NCBI GenBank assembly: GCA_030549175.1
Contig: JAUKUA010000007.1
Span: forward strand, 3,162,001-3,226,000
Origin: Lasiosphaeris hirsuta
Taxonomy: Eukaryota; Ascomycota; Sordariomycetes; Sordariales; Lasiosphaeriaceae
Direction of reading: 5' to 3'
Length of the DNA stretch: 64,000 bases
The notes under the pieces were generated by a model. That model saw nothing but the letters and a program-made list of their open reading frames with translations, was not told the origin of the DNA and did not search any database. The translations under genes and the position numbers were made by a program. Each line of letters starts with the position of its first letter. Position 1 is the first letter of the stretch. Shown one piece after another: positions 45,562-57,800 of this stretch.

Positions 45562-46262
45562 AAATGGAAGAAAAAAGGTCGAACACGGAGTGATGATGGT
45601 GGTTCACAGACACGCCCGCAGCCCGCCGCGGAAAAGAAACACCTGACAAGACGCGGCGGTACGATTGAGAACGGATAACCATTTTAGGCCACGCGAAGTT
45701 CAGGACCCCACTATATGCATCCCCCCGCTCCCTCCCCGCTCCTCGTGAGCTCCCTCGGGGTTTACACGCTCACACGATTCCATAAATGGCGTTCGAGATT
45801 CTGCGCAATAGCGGTCGCTTCTATAGCCCCGTGAGGCGTTTGGCGAGCAGCCGAACAGGCAAACAACCTGGGCGGTGGTGCTGGTATCGACAAGGACCAG
45901 CATCGGCACTCATCCGGCGAACCCCTCCATCTCCGATTGGCGACCACTTGTGGTGAAAACCGGCAACCAGCAATATATTCGAGACCCGATGCCAGGGTCA
46001 CTTTCACACTCCTGAGGCATTGTATCGGTCCAGAACCCGGCATCTACAAGTTGCTCTTTACGATACATGAAATATTATTTAACCAGGCTTGACTCGCGAC
46101 CTCTACATACTTTAGATGTTTACACAGGCTAGCAGAGAGTGGCCGGGCCATTTCGGCCATGCAATATCAGCACAATGCTATATAGTCAAAGGAAATCTAG
46201 TATAATGTAGCGCTGGTCAGGAGGGATCATCCAGTGTCCGAGTGGCAGTCAACAACCGACAC

Positions 46263-47298
46263 TTAGCCCGGAACAGTGTCGAGCGACCCCTTCCCTACGG
46301 TCGAGGGAGGGGCCTCGCCTTTCTGCGCCTTGAGCTTTTCCTCGAACTTGGCAAACTCCTGCATCGTGATCTCCTCCTCCTTGTCCAAGACTTGATGGAC
46401 ACCTTGCACTTCCTCAATCTGCCAGATTAGGTCGGTTAGCTTGCTGCCATGTCAGAGGCAAGGGCAAAAACATAGTGTCTAGACTCACATAGTGCATCAA
46501 CATGCCCTCAATGCCGCTCTTGAGCGTCACAGTGCTCGAGTCGCAAGTCCGGCAGGCGCCGCGTAGCTTGAGCAAGACGTAGCCGTTCTCGAAACCACGA
46601 AACTCAATATCACCGCCATCCTCCTGGATAGCTGGCCGAATCCGCGTCTCCAGTAGCTCCTTGATCATGCCCACGACCTCGCTGTCGTTTTCGTTGTACG
46701 CAAGACTGTCATTCTCACTCTCCTGCTCCCCGTCGCCGGCCCCCTCTTCGCCCTCCTTGTTTCGCTCTACGACGTTGACTAGCGTCTGCCCCGAGGTGAT
46801 GGCTGAGGTGATGAGCGCGAATACTTCGGGCCGGATATGCGCCCAGTTGGCGTCGGTCGCTTTGGTGACCGTGATGAAGTCGACGCCATAGAAAACGGAC
46901 GTCACACCGTCGATATTCATCAGCTGCGCGGCTAGCGGCGACGGGTACGGCGGTGCAATGGTGGATCGTGGTGACAAGTATTCAATAAAGGGCGTCGTGA
47001 CAGTCTCGGGAAGGACCCGGTGGTTTGGTAGGAACTTGAGGGCGTCGGCGTTGGGGGTGGACTCAGTCTGGATGAAGATGGTGCGTCGGCCGCGTACCCA
47101 TGGCTGGTGGTGAGAAGCGACTGCGGCCACGCGAGGCCGTATAGTGTTTGTTGGACCAGCCGGTGTGCTGCGGGCAGTGTGGACGTGTCGTGTGGCGGCC
47201 TGCCGAAGCCGGAGGCAGGTTGCTGCTGCCGGCCGGAGCGAGAGGTGTGGTGTTGATGCGAGAGGCGGGAACCCGCGGAGAAGCTTTGTTGACGGCAT
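46263..47298 (-). CDS. NFU1-type Fe-S cluster scaffold protein
   Basis: Mitochondrial iron-sulfur carrier that delivers 4Fe-4S clusters to targets such as lipoyl synthase and complex I/II. Exon 1 is 47298-46489, the intron is 46488-46419 (GTGAGT, GCTAACC, GGCAG), exon 2 is 46418-46263, giving 321 residues. The N-terminus is Arg/Ala/Ser-rich (ATCLRLRQAATRHVHTARS), a likely presequence. The Nfu N-domain follows (RTIFIQTESTPNADALKFLP, YPSPLAAQLMNIDGVTSVFY, VDFITVTKATDANWAHIRPE). An acidic insert (about 182-200) precedes the NifU-type C-domain (IRPAIQEDGGDIEFRGFENG, VLLKLRGACRTCDSSTVTLK) with the cluster-binding Cys-x2-Cys near residue 253. The short exon 2 adds IEEVQGVHQVLDKEEE and a tail. It is divergent from the HIT-finger gene across 587 bp. 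Confidence 0.95.
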
Positions 47299-47885
47299 TG
47301 CGTGCGCCAGCCAATTGTGTATAGGGTCAAGGAAGTATAGGGGCTATACCGGGGTGTTGTTGTTGTCGTTGAGAAGGTCGAGAAGAAAAGCAAGCATGTG
47401 GTGATCGACCCGAGTGTTGCCGCAATCCATCACTGCTTCCCATGCTGACAAAAAAAAGGTGCGCTCCTCCTATTGGACGAGAGGTTTGGCAAGGGGTCTC
47501 GCCTGCTGCGTCATAGCTCTCTCGACGCGCTCATGTTTTTTTCTCACCAACCATCAAGACCCCTCCACTTAGAAAAGGCCTAAAATTCCATCACCAACAG
47601 CTTCGCATTCTCACTGGACAAGCGCAATCTCCACCAACAACCAACGCCTGCGCATCAGCTTTCAGACTAATCACCTGCAGTCCCCAGACTGACGAACCAT
47701 TGTGACGGTTTGGTAACCAGTCAGCTTTGCGACAATCTGCCGGCAGCGCAACAGCGGATCCGATTGGCGATACCAAACTGCACTGTGCTGTGCCCCCTGC
47801 CCGACTCTTTTCAACCTCAGCTCTCAAATCGGCCCAGCGCAATAAGAGATCCTCTTCCCTTAGCGACCGCCTCGTCCAGCGACAA
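47299..47885. promoter_or_regulatory. divergent promoter region NFU1 / HIT-finger gene
   Basis: 587 bp between two divergent start codons. An open non-ATG frame continues upstream of the HIT-finger start at 47886 as far as 47727, so part may be 5' UTR. No specific factor site was identified. Confidence 0.4.
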
Positions 47886-48799
47886 ATGAGTCCGCTCCAG
47901 GGCGATGGTGGCGCCGCACCCCCGCCAAGCCCACTGGCCGCCGTGCAGGCCGATGAGGGCCCGGCGCCTGCCGGCCTCGAGGCCGGGTTGAGCGATTCAA
48001 GCACGGCGCGCGAAGACGAGACCGCCACTACCACAGCTCGAAGGCGGACCCCGCCATGCGGTGTCTGCAGCAAGGAAGACGCCGGCAAGTACAAGTGCCC
48101 GCGATGCTCCCTCGCATAGTAAGCACCTCTACCCTATACTATCCGGCAATAGGGGAAGCACGAACTCACCTCCACTGATGAAGCTGCTCGGTCGCGTGCA
48201 ACCGCATCCACAAGGAAAACCACCCTCCGGCAGAACTGCAACAACAACCACAACCCCCACCAAGTCCTCCGAGCGAAACACCACCACAAATCCACCCCGG
48301 CCCCGTCGACCCCTACAGCATCCTTCTCGAACACCGCACCGAGTTCGATCGGCTCTTCAAAAAGTACCCACGCCTCGAGTCCGAGCTGTTCCAGATCCAG
48401 GAGACGACGCTCCCGCCATCCGATTCCGCCTCCATCTCTAGCGGCGCTACCCTCCCGCTCAAGCTGCCCCAGCAGTATCCCGGAGCCGGGGGCGGCGGGA
48501 AGTGCCAGCCCATGTGGACGCGCGAGGTGGGCCTCCGAAAGGGCGCCGCAGCGCTGCGCAAGGCGAGGACGGACCCCGGGGATCGTGGGGACGGGGTGCG
48601 GGAGTATTGCGAGCTGGTGCTGTATTTGCTAGCGCAGAACAAGACGGCCGCGACAGCGCAGGGGGCACGGCCGGGTAGGGGTCCGCCCGTGGAGGTGCCC
48701 GATGCGACGAGCTTGGTCCGGCAGGAGATCATGGCGGAGGAGGCGAGGACTGTCGAGCGGCTTTTACAGGAAGAGGGGGGGGTGGATAGGGATAGGTGA
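47886..48799 (+). CDS. HIT-type zinc finger protein (snoRNP assembly type)
   Basis: Exon 1 is 47886-48118, the intron is 48119-48183 (GTAAGC, CACTGATG, AAG), exon 2 is 48184-48799, giving 282 residues. The splice completes a zf-HIT module: CGVCSKEDAGKYKCPRCSLA then YCSVACNRIHKENH, with two C-x2-C pairs plus the C-x3-C and His ligands, starting near residue 58. After a Gln/Pro linker comes a conserved helical piece (DPYSILLEHRTEFDRLFKKY) and a C-terminal domain (REYCELVLYLLAQN, VEVPDATSLVRQEIMAEEAR). HIT-finger proteins of the Hit1/Bcd1/ZNHIT3 type act in box C/D snoRNP assembly. Which orthologue this is remains open; the short N-terminal finger plus DPY-type helix favours Hit1/ZNHIT3. Confidence 0.78.
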
Positions 48800-49328
48800 C
48801 CGATCGCATCCTACCCACGGTCTTCACGAGGATAGAAGGACATATAATGCTGAGGTGACACAGGTCCCACCGCGACAGCATGGAAGGCTATTGTTAGCCG
48901 GTCTTCGTCCGCTGGCTGGCCGTAAATTTGCAAGGGCCGTGGGGGTGCGTCTGCTTTGTGGGGGCAGCAGGCGACCAGTCTGCCGCTCTTGCTAGTGAGG
49001 ATTAAACTTCCGAGCCAAGGCCACGGAGGTGAGACGTTGAAAACACACCCGCTTGCATCCTCACGTGGTTGATATGGAGGTATCCTGATTGAATAGTAGC
49101 ATAACTAGTTCCAGGGTCAGCGATACGGAAATAAGACTAGACAGACCAGAGGTAGTGGTAGTGGCCAAGATCATTATCATTATGTAGGGGATGCAAGTCA
49201 TCCTGCTTTTATACCTCACATTAAGTTTATATATGGTACAGTATCGAGGTAAGACAACTCCGCCTTGCTCTTCTCCTAACATCTCAGCCCTCTCCCCATG
49301 ACGGGAAAAAGGGAGCGGCTTGTCAGGG
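48800..49328. other. convergent 3' intergenic region
   Basis: Between the HIT-finger gene and the 430-residue protein. No gene seen. Confidence 0.5.
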
Positions 49329-50618
49329 CTAACGTAACAACTTCGCAAAGAAACTTGCCCGTGGCGACTTGGGCACTTGCTCATGTTCCTGTTGTGGTGA
49401 ACCCTCCTTATCCTGCCCCCCTTTACTTCCCAGCCGTCCCCTCAGCCCCCACAAGGAAGCTGTATTCCGAAGCAGCGGCGATAGTAGCAGCTTCTGTCGT
49501 CCGCTGCTATGGCCTCGTGGAGTCTCGTCGGTCTGCGTCCAGTCGGCGCACGCGTGCTCGCGCCGCGCCGCAACGCTCACCAGCCCTGGAAGGTCGTCGG
49601 GCGGCGGCGTAGCGTCCTCGACTGCGTCTAGTAGCGGTTCCATGGTGATAAGTGTGCGACGCATGGGCTCGTTAGCGACGCCGGAGTGGCCGCCGCTGAG
49701 GAGAAGATCGGCGGCGACGCCTCCGGTGCTGTTGCGACGCTTTTCGTAGCCGGCTTGGTTGTGGTAGTTGTCGGGGGTGATGCGTGAGATCTCGCACTGG
49801 AACGTATGTCGCGAGCGTAAGGGGCCATACTCACGCTCGCGCTCAATGTCGTGCTGCGCTGCCTCCTCGAGCGCGCGAGCTCGTTGGAACTGATTGCGAT
49901 CGAGGACCTTGTTTTGTCTTTCCTGGCTGTACCTGAGTGTCTGAGTGAGCTCGGCGGGCGCCATGTCGGCTGTTGTGGCCCCAACCTGACGGATTGTTCG
50001 TCCCCCGTCCATATGGAGCTTGAGGGCGCGCTTAGAGAGCTCATGGACTTGGGTGTTGTTATCTCGCATCACCTCGACCGTCATCGTCCGAGCAAACTGC
50101 TTAGCGGCTTCTTGAGGGATGTGATGGTATTCGGCCGCCTCCCCGGCGGCATCGGCATGAGCGGCTGCCGCCTTAGATTGTCTCTGTTGCTTGGTAGACC
50201 TTGATCGCTTTAGCTCTGTGACCAGGTCTGTTGAGGTGTCTGATGGGCCTCTGTGGGACTGCAACGCTGACGTTGCTGTGACTCTTGATGGCGACGGCTC
50301 TGGTTGTCCTGGCGGTTCTTGTGGCCGCCCCGCACCGTCGTGACGACTCGCATTACCGGGTGTCTCCAGGGCCCTGCGCTTCCGATCCGCGTGTGCTTTC
50401 TGTTGGGCCAGAACCATGTTCAACCGATAGCACAGCTCGTTGGGATCAAAGTGGCCCTGGTATAATGTCTTGCTCCTCGGTTTCATTGGTCCGCTACCTC
50501 CAAAGGGCCTCCCGACTCCCCCTAGGTCCATTGGCCCTCCCAATCCCCCCTCTATCCCCGGCAGCCCTGGCCAAGAAGCGAGCGCCTGCTCCATGGCGTA
50601 GCTCATCTTGTGTTGCAT
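49329..50618 (-). CDS. unrecognised 430-residue protein
   Basis: Intronless frame from the ATG at 50618 (MQHKMSYAMEQALASWPGLP) to 49329. The frame is open further upstream only through non-ATG codons. There is a Gly/Pro-rich start, then NELCYRLNMVLAQQKAHADR, a basic Ser-rich linker, and a helical core (IPQEAAKQFARTMTVEVMRD, VHELSKRALKLHMDGGRTIR, LRYSQERQNKVLDRNQFQRA, RALEEAAQHDIEREREYGPL). An Asn/Gly-rich stretch and a Ser-rich basic tail ending FFAKLLR follow. No signal peptide or membrane helix. The central helices look conserved, but I cannot name a family. Codon use resembles neighbouring genes, so it is likely real. Confidence 0.62.
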   Translation of the reverse strand: MQHKMSYAMEQALASWPGLPGIEGGLGGPMDLGGVGRPFGGSGPMKPRSKTLYQGHFDPNELCYRLNMVLAQQKAHADRKRRALETPGNASRHDGAGRPQEPPGQPEPSPSRVTATSALQSHRGPSDTSTDLVTELKRSRSTKQQRQSKAAAAHADAAGEAAEYHHIPQEAAKQFARTMTVEVMRDNNTQVHELSKRALKLHMDGGRTIRQVGATTADMAPAELTQTLRYSQERQNKVLDRNQFQRARALEEAAQHDIEREREYGPLRSRHTFQCEISRITPDNYHNQAGYEKRRNSTGGVAADLLLSGGHSGVANEPMRRTLITMEPLLDAVEDATPPPDDLPGLVSVAARREHACADWTQTDETPRGHSSGRQKLLLSPLLRNTASLWGLRGRLGSKGGQDKEGSPQQEHEQVPKSPRASFFAKLLR

Positions 50619-53600
50619 ACCACAACTCTCTTGAACGGGGGCCGCAAGGCAGGACAATCTGTTGACAATACTGCGGGGAAACAAAGTTTTGGGTGGGCGG
50701 TGGGCGGCTGGACAACAATAACTGTGCTGGGGATCTGTTCGGTGGCGTCTTTGGTTTCTGAACAGCTAGGCCTCGAACTCTTAAACCCAGATTCCCTCTT
50801 GCCGTTTGGGGGTTCGACACCGCAGCCTGAGTTTCGGCGCGGGTGATGCAGAGCTCGGGGATGGGTAGGGAAGTTGTGGTTGGGCGGTAGTGTATGATGA
50901 TTGTTTTTAGCTCCGTTCCTCACTCTGGCGTGTCTTAGACACATGAGAGGGGAGGGGGTCCGCTTCGGCCGACAAGATTTCTGTAAGAGCCGAAAGCTGC
51001 AACGGGAACACACCAAAATTGCGTCGGTGGCTCGCTTGGTCCTGACAGTTGAACGGTTGCCGCACGTTGTTCCTATATGTAAGGTAGGTAAGTACATGTG
51101 CAGACGGGCCTGTGTGGGCTGGTCGCCTGCCCGCTCGACTCTGGAGAATAATATGGCTGCAGCTTTGGCTTTACAGCCCCCTGCAGCAGATACTCGACTA
51201 GGAAGCGAGTGCGTTCGCCATCGGACTTATTATTGCTTGGGGCCTATGATAGTATAGGACCAAACCAGGCCTAGGTCTGTCTTGTGCAGCAGCAGCCGGC
51301 CAACGAGAAGATACAGGGCGAGACCGGCTTGTCGCAGCTGAGAAGAGGAGAAAAGGCAGGCGATCAGATGCCGGATTGATGATGCCGGCAAGCTGGATCG
51401 CTAGAGGACGGGTGCCTCCGGTTGGTCAAGCCAGGGGAATCTAGGGTCCGGATCAAGATGATCAGGTCATTTGACTTCGACTAGTGTCGCGATGAGCACC
51501 GACCTCCAGCTGGTGGGTTGTGGATCGCGGGCTCTCTAATCGGGTGGATTTGAGGTGGGATGGATTGAGGGTTGCGTGGATGGATAGAATGCGGCATTCT
51601 TTGTCTTGGCCACCACAATGCCTATCCCATAGCTGAGTCTAATAGACTCGGAGGCGAGATGCGACCTTTGTCCTCCCATACCGGCGGAGCAGGACGAGTG
51701 CTTTGGCCGGCTGTTTTACCCACTGTTGCCCATCGTGGACTCCTATTGCATCCAACCTCGGCGCCTGGGCAGCGATGGTAGCGATGGGCAGCGGTCAGCA
51801 GCCAGTGGTCGCGGTCAGTGGGCATGCACTCCCTCTTCATGCTTCATGCCCCCCCCCCCCCCCCTTCGTCCCCGACTGCGGGCAGGGACACACATGGCAT
51901 TGGCTCCACTGTATTGTCCCTCCGGATTAGTGTGCGGATAGCTCATGCGCACTAGACCCTGCAACTCGGTGGTAGAGTGCGGAGGGGGAATGGAGCCTCG
52001 TGGACGTCGCCGCAGTAGTCAGGGGAGGTTGGTGTGGGATTGAGACTTTTGAAGGAGAATAGCGGTCTAGCGGAAAGGACCCTTATATTTTCCACCGTTA
52101 CCCTGAGGTCATAGGTGATTGGCGGGGCGTAAATACTGACCACAAGCTCCCGGAATGCCGCGCCTGCCGTTGGGAATGAGCCACGTCGGAAGGCATGGTT
52201 CATGTTTAGTTCGTGTTTATTCAAGCTGCTGTCTTTTTCAATCGCCTTCCCCAGCTTTCACGTAAGACAAAGTGTGGAGGATCCCGTGTGCCGTGTGGAG
52301 GTCCCCACTGTTAGTAATTTCTCCATCACGCTTGCCGCTGACTCGGTCACCTGGTCATTTCCCCAGACATCCATTGCATCGGAACTATGATGGGAGGACC
52401 AAAGAGCACCAAACCGCTTTCCATCCACTGCAAAGCACCAGCTTACCTTCTAGTCACTCCTCAACATCACAGTGAACATCACAGTGGTCATAACCGCGCT
52501 GCCTCTACACCTGTTGGTCTACCGAGACTACGCTGTTGATACACACTGAAATTTGCGCAGGCGGCAGTTACTCGGGTTGTTTGTGTGATCCCCAAATCAG
52601 TATTGAGTTTTCTTCTCGGTTTTTTTTTCTTTCTTTCTGGACCCGTGTTCTCTGCGCGATGCGGGCATGCAGAGCCGAGTCGACTAAGTAGCAGTAGTAG
52701 AATGTGGAGGCACTGCTAACCTACCTCTTTTGCTTTGATTCTGGGGGTGGACCCGGCACAAAGGAGGGGAGGGGCAATTGAAGTCATCCCACGATGAGGT
52801 CAGTAGTTGTAGAGGCTTAGTTGGCTGTTGCCGGGCGCGCCCCCTTTTCACCGCCGACGCCATGGTGCTCCCTGCGACGCGCTCCCAACGCGGCAAAGGA
52901 CGCGCTTGTTCTCGTCAGCTGGGACGGAAGCTATCTATGAGCTGTGACGGCAACACGGCAAGGCGACCTGCCATTTCTTAGCCACCCAGCTTGCCTCATC
53001 TGCTGGTCAGGTAATTTCCAGTGTGTGCTCAATGTGCAATGTGCGCGTCTTGGTGTTCAGTCTCCTGCATCACAACGCACTTGACATCAATTCTGAGTCC
53101 GCAAACTTTCGGGCCAAGGCCGAAACTCCCACGGCGGACTTGCGGGTGGCTTCAGTCAAACAAAGACTGATCAAACATGTCATTGCTGCACCGCGGTGTG
53201 CACCAGCGCACTAGAAAACTCAAATGATTGGACACGGCCGCGGAGCCTCAACAACAAGCCATTATGCATTCCTCGCCTAGCACGGACGTGACTGGAGAGC
53301 GGCCGCCCTTCAGTTTAGAAGGGGTAAAGAAATTGACAAAATAGTGCTGAGATGATTGGCCCGAGTCGGAGCCATTTAGATGGCGAATAATAAACACCTA
53401 TAACGAGCTTTCCTTCTTCGGATCGGAGACGTTCTGGGCTACACAAAACGGACGTGGAGGGGCAGAGGGGGTTTATGGCAAGGACCAGGAACCTGAGTCC
53501 TCGGTAACCCCTGCCCTGCCTGCCTAGGCATTTGTTGGTGTTGTCCGCACCCTCGCACCCTCGCACCCAGGAAACATCGAGCTCAGAGGACGCCGACCGC

Positions 53601-54522
53601 ACTTCCAATTCCTCCAACACGAATTCGGAATCGCATCGCACTCCCTCTGCAGCTCCTCACTCTGTGCCTCGGCGCGCGACACTCCACAAACACACTCCCA
53701 CTCCCACTCCCACTTGCGCCCTTACCCTCGCCTTTGCCCTCGCCCTCGCCCGCGCAATCGCAATCGCACAATCATAGCAAATCTCCAATTGTCCCCTGTT
53801 GGACACCTGCAGGCGCAGGGGCGTTTGCAGTCCTTCGCTGCAATCTGCCCTGGCGCTATCCAGGAGCCCTGGTGTCCGTCCAGGTTGCCCAGCAAGCCAG
53901 GCTGTCCAGGTGCATAATTTCGGTCGAATTGCATTGGAGTCAACAGCCACCCGACCTCAGCCCGTCGCCGAGCAAGCAGCAAGCCCAAGCCGGAGCCAGC
54001 AGGGCGCGTCTTGTCTGCGAAGTCTGTCCTGCCTGTCTCGCGAATGAGGACGCAACAGCTCGAAGCCCGCCAATCGACCGTCCGTCTTTCGCACGTCCTC
54101 GGGAGTGCCCGCGCCGCTGTAATACGGCCATGTAGAGCAGCCAAGACAACACGGCGCTGTGCATCCCATCCTGCTCCTGACGAGTGACGAGTTACGAGTG
54201 ACGACCGAGCGAAAACCCTTGCTTGGTGCCGTGGAGTTCTGGCGTGCTTGCTGTATGTTGCTTGCTGCCGCCGCCGCTGCTTGTGAGGTGAGCTGCCCCC
54301 CTAGTCTCATGTGCTTTCAGTCCCCCATCCCATCCTGTATCCCACATCTCATCCCCCCCTCCCCGGCCGGTATTCCAAGCCCAAGCCAAAAGCCAAAAGC
54401 CCCGACCGCCCACTCACTTCCGTCCCTGACCTTCGAGCCCGCGCGCGTGCCTTTTGTCCTCTGCTGCGTCCTCTGAGCTCTGATTCCACATCGGATCAGA
54501 AGGGGTATGCTCCCTCCCAGCA
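50619..54522. other. 3.9-kb gene-poor stretch
   Basis: Upstream of both the 430-residue protein (minus) and the RasGEF fusion gene (plus). It contains a 16-nt C run at 51849-51864. No supported coding frame or RNA gene; long 5' leaders are likely. Confidence 0.5.
51849..51864 (+). repeat. poly-C tract (16 nt)
   Basis: Uninterrupted C run in non-coding sequence. Confidence 0.85.
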
Positions 54523-57500
54523 ATGCGGGTACAAACTCACCAGCGCGTGCCAGACCGCTCCCGCGTGCAATTGAGTGCGCCCCCCGCGTCCGCGCGCCGA
54601 ACCGGTCCGGCATCCCACGGTAGCGACCCGTCTGCGGCTCCGCACTCCCTCGCCGTCCTGACGCCGTCTTTCTTCGCCTCGCAAGGCACTTTCTTGCTCG
54701 TCGACGATCCGCCAGCCACCGTCCCCGCCCCCGCCTATTATAACACCCACCCCACCTCAGACCCCCGAGACTCCATCTATTCCATTGTGGACGACCCGTT
54801 TTTTCTTAGCTTCAATCCGCCTGCCTTTGGCCCGCCAAGCCCCGAAACGACTCCCAATCAGCGCCATGATTCGCGGCAGCAGCCCTGGCCGCCGCCCCGC
54901 AAGGAATCACTGAACGAGCGGAATCCAACACCGTGGGTAAGCGGCCCTCGATCTGTAGCCCCCTCTGTGGGCCCCTGCCCGAGACCCGGGCAGACCGGAC
55001 ATCCCGGAGAGCTCGGACTGAAACAAACAACGAACGCCGGGGGCTACATACACTGAGGCGAGATTAGAGCCCCCCGGGAATGACACCCAACGCGTCTCAG
55101 GCATACACAGACACACAGATACATTTACACAAACACATGTGTGGGGAAGGGCTAGGCTAACGATTCCGTGTCCAGTTTGATCAGTCCAAAACCGCCATGG
55201 AAACCATAAATATTGCAGTCATTGGCGCCGACGGCGTGGGCAAGTCCTCGTTCGTGCAGCGCGTGTCGCCGCGACCACCCAATCACAACGTCACGACGTT
55301 CCGCCACGATATTGACGGAACACCTCATCTTGTCACACTTGTAGAGCTCGACCTGGAAGTATTCGAGGTCGACCCAAACCAGCCAATCCAATGGCCGAAG
55401 CAAATAGGCGGGCATATGGTGCCACGTATGGATGGTGCTCTGATCCTATACGACGTAACCAACAAGGAGAGCATACGGGATCTTTCATCTACCCTGGGTG
55501 AGTTTGTGCCTCCGGCTTCGCGTAGGAGCTTTTCTAAGATTGTAGCTGCGCTGGCCAACTCGTCCCTGCCAACTGTTCTTGTCGCCACAAAATACGATGC
55601 CCCCGAGGAGGCACGACAACTAGACCCAGCTGGAGTCGCTGCTGCCTTTCCTGCATGCGCTGGCCACTACAAAATATCACCGAACGCTCCCGGGAGCACC
55701 AAAGAGTGCCTCCAGTTTATGCTGAGGGCCGCCGTGGCAGTCCGGAAAGGTGAGAAGTTCCGGCCGATCATCAAGTGCACGTGGGGCAAAACGCAGCTAA
55801 CCGTTGGCAGGCCTGCCGGACAAGTCGGACGGTTCCACTCTCAGGAGGCGTGCTGCCTCAACCGCAAATCTTGACGCGCCGGCGGATACGCTGAACGGGC
55901 GACCTCTAAGCCAGCACAGTAAGCATAGCAGAGCGAGCTCCGACCTCTCGCTCCTACGCGGATTCCCACCCCCTCCCAGCGAAGGGGGCTACTACAGGGG
56001 GCATTTGTCCAAGTCCCCGAGACTGGAATACCAAGCCCACGAGCCGTATAGTACCCCACACCTTGGCGCCTCGGGCGGCGTGCCGGAGGACGGGCCCTCA
56101 CAAACTGTGTCGAGTATGTTGCGGACGCCGGGCATTCGGCTGGACGGTGGGACAGAGTCCTTCCTCGACATTGATGAGTCCGACGCTGAGTCGTACCGCT
56201 ATTCGGACGACATACCGATACTGCAGCGCAATGATGACAGCTTTATGGATAAGCCTGCCAAGATGGCCGGCATCACCTTTGACGAACTGGTTGACAGGCT
56301 GCTGGCCCCCAAGATGACGCGCGCCGACAACAACTTTGGCGACATATTTCTCTGTCTGTACCGCAAGTTCGCCGCGCCGGGCGAGTTATTTGCCGCTATC
56401 GTCTCGCGGCTAGATTCTGTGAGGAACGACAAGACGGTGCAGTATCTTACCAAGACAGAGATTCAAATGCGCATGGTGGAGGTGGTGGCCAAGTGGATAT
56501 CGCTATACCCAGGCGACTTTGCACGGCCTGCGACGAGGAAGGGCATGGAGGAGCTGATCAGGCAGCTGGCCCAGGAGCCAGTGTTTGCCGCCGCCGCATA
56601 CCAAATGCGGATGCACCTGGAACAACGGGTTGCAGAAGACGACGACACAGTCTGGGCCAAGTCCGATGACCGGGAGGCTGGGAATGTGGCCGATCGTCTC
56701 TCGGGGGGGTCGAGTATGGATGCGTTAGGACGGCGGCAGAGCGAGCTGACAGGTTCGATGAGCTCAATGCAGCTAGAGGAACCGAGTGTGCCCGACCAGC
56801 GGCGACCATCACAAAGCTCAGAGCTGTCGGGATCAGAAATGCACTCCGGCCGGATGCCAGCTCGGTTCCAGTTTCACTCGTACGAGGACTACGACCGCGA
56901 GGCCGCAGCTCTCGTTCCGGCAGGAACGCTACCCCTCGACAAGCCCCGCTACCACATGTTTATGGACATTGACCCCGAGTACATTGCCGAAGAGATTACA
57001 CGCATTGACTGGATCATGTTCAGCTCAATCCGGATCCGCGACATGGTGCGGCACGTCAGCCTGACAACAGAGCAAAAGGACCGCTGTCGCAGCCTCAGGA
57101 ACATCAACCGCATGGTGTCACACTTCAACCACGTAGCCAAGTGGGTGGCCAACACGATCCTCATCCGCGACAAGGCCAAGCATCGTGCACCGTGCCTCGA
57201 AAAGTTCATGGTAATTGCCCACCGCCTGCGCCAGCTCAACAACTACAACGGTCTCGCTGCCGTGCTAGCCGGCATCAACGGCACCGCCATCCACCGCCTC
57301 GCACAGACGCGTTCCCTCGTCTCGCCGGACGTGCAGAAGCGCTTCGCCCGCCTTGTGCTGCTCATGGGCACGCAGAAAAGCCACTTTGCGTACCGCTTGG
57401 CCTGGGAAAACTCGCCGCTGCCGCGTATCCCCTTTATGCCCCTGCACCGGCGCGACTTGGTCTCGGCCGAGGAGGGTAGCAGGACGTTTGTGGGTCCGAA

Positions 57501-57800
57501 CGGCGACCGCATCAACTGGAAGAAGTTCGAGGTGCTGGGCGAGGTGCTGCTACCCATCATGAAGAGCCAGGGGCAGCCTTACCAGCATCTGCATCGCCAT
57601 GACCTGTGCAGGGAGCTGGTCTTGGACTGTCGGATGGCAACCGACGATGAGGTTTGTTACTCTTTTCCACTGAACATGTATTTATGTGCTAACATGGCGT
57701 CCAGGACATTTATCAACGCAGTCTCCAGGTCGAGTCCACATCGGGGAGCGCATCCGAGCCAACCAGGATATCAAAGAAGTTCCCGTGGCTACCGAAATAG
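54523..57800 (+). CDS. GTPase-like domain fused to RasGEF
   Basis: Four exons: 54523-54936, 55176-55749, 55811-57651 and 57705-57800, all GT...AG and phase-correct, giving 974 residues. The N-terminal ~138 residues are disordered and Pro-rich. Residues ~146-320 form a small-GTPase-like domain: METINIAVIGADGVGKSSF holds an intact P-loop, ILYDVTNKESI follows, and TKYD (about 276-279) replaces N-K-x-D; a clear switch II D-x-x-G is not visible. RasGEF-N starts near 484 (ITFDELVDRLLAPKM, FGDIFLCLYRKFAAPGELFA). The catalytic RasGEF (CDC25) domain spans about 710-910 (FMDIDPEYIAEEITRIDW, FNHVAKWVANTILIRDKAKH, CLEKFMVIAHRLRQLNNYNG). The last exon supplies DIYQRSLQVE and ends KKFPWLPK. It would activate a Ras/Rap-type GTPase at membranes. 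The first exon start may not be the only start. Confidence 0.88.

Larger units (their letters stand above)
40556..46262. other. 5.7-kb gene-poor stretch upstream of PSP1-like gene
   Basis: No conserved protein found. It contains several moderately long but low-quality frames, a 15-nt C run (42450-42464), a T-rich stretch near 43022-43060, and one 70-codon ATG frame at 45349-45561 described separately. It may include a long 5' leader of the PSP1-like gene and a non-coding transcript. Confidence 0.5.
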
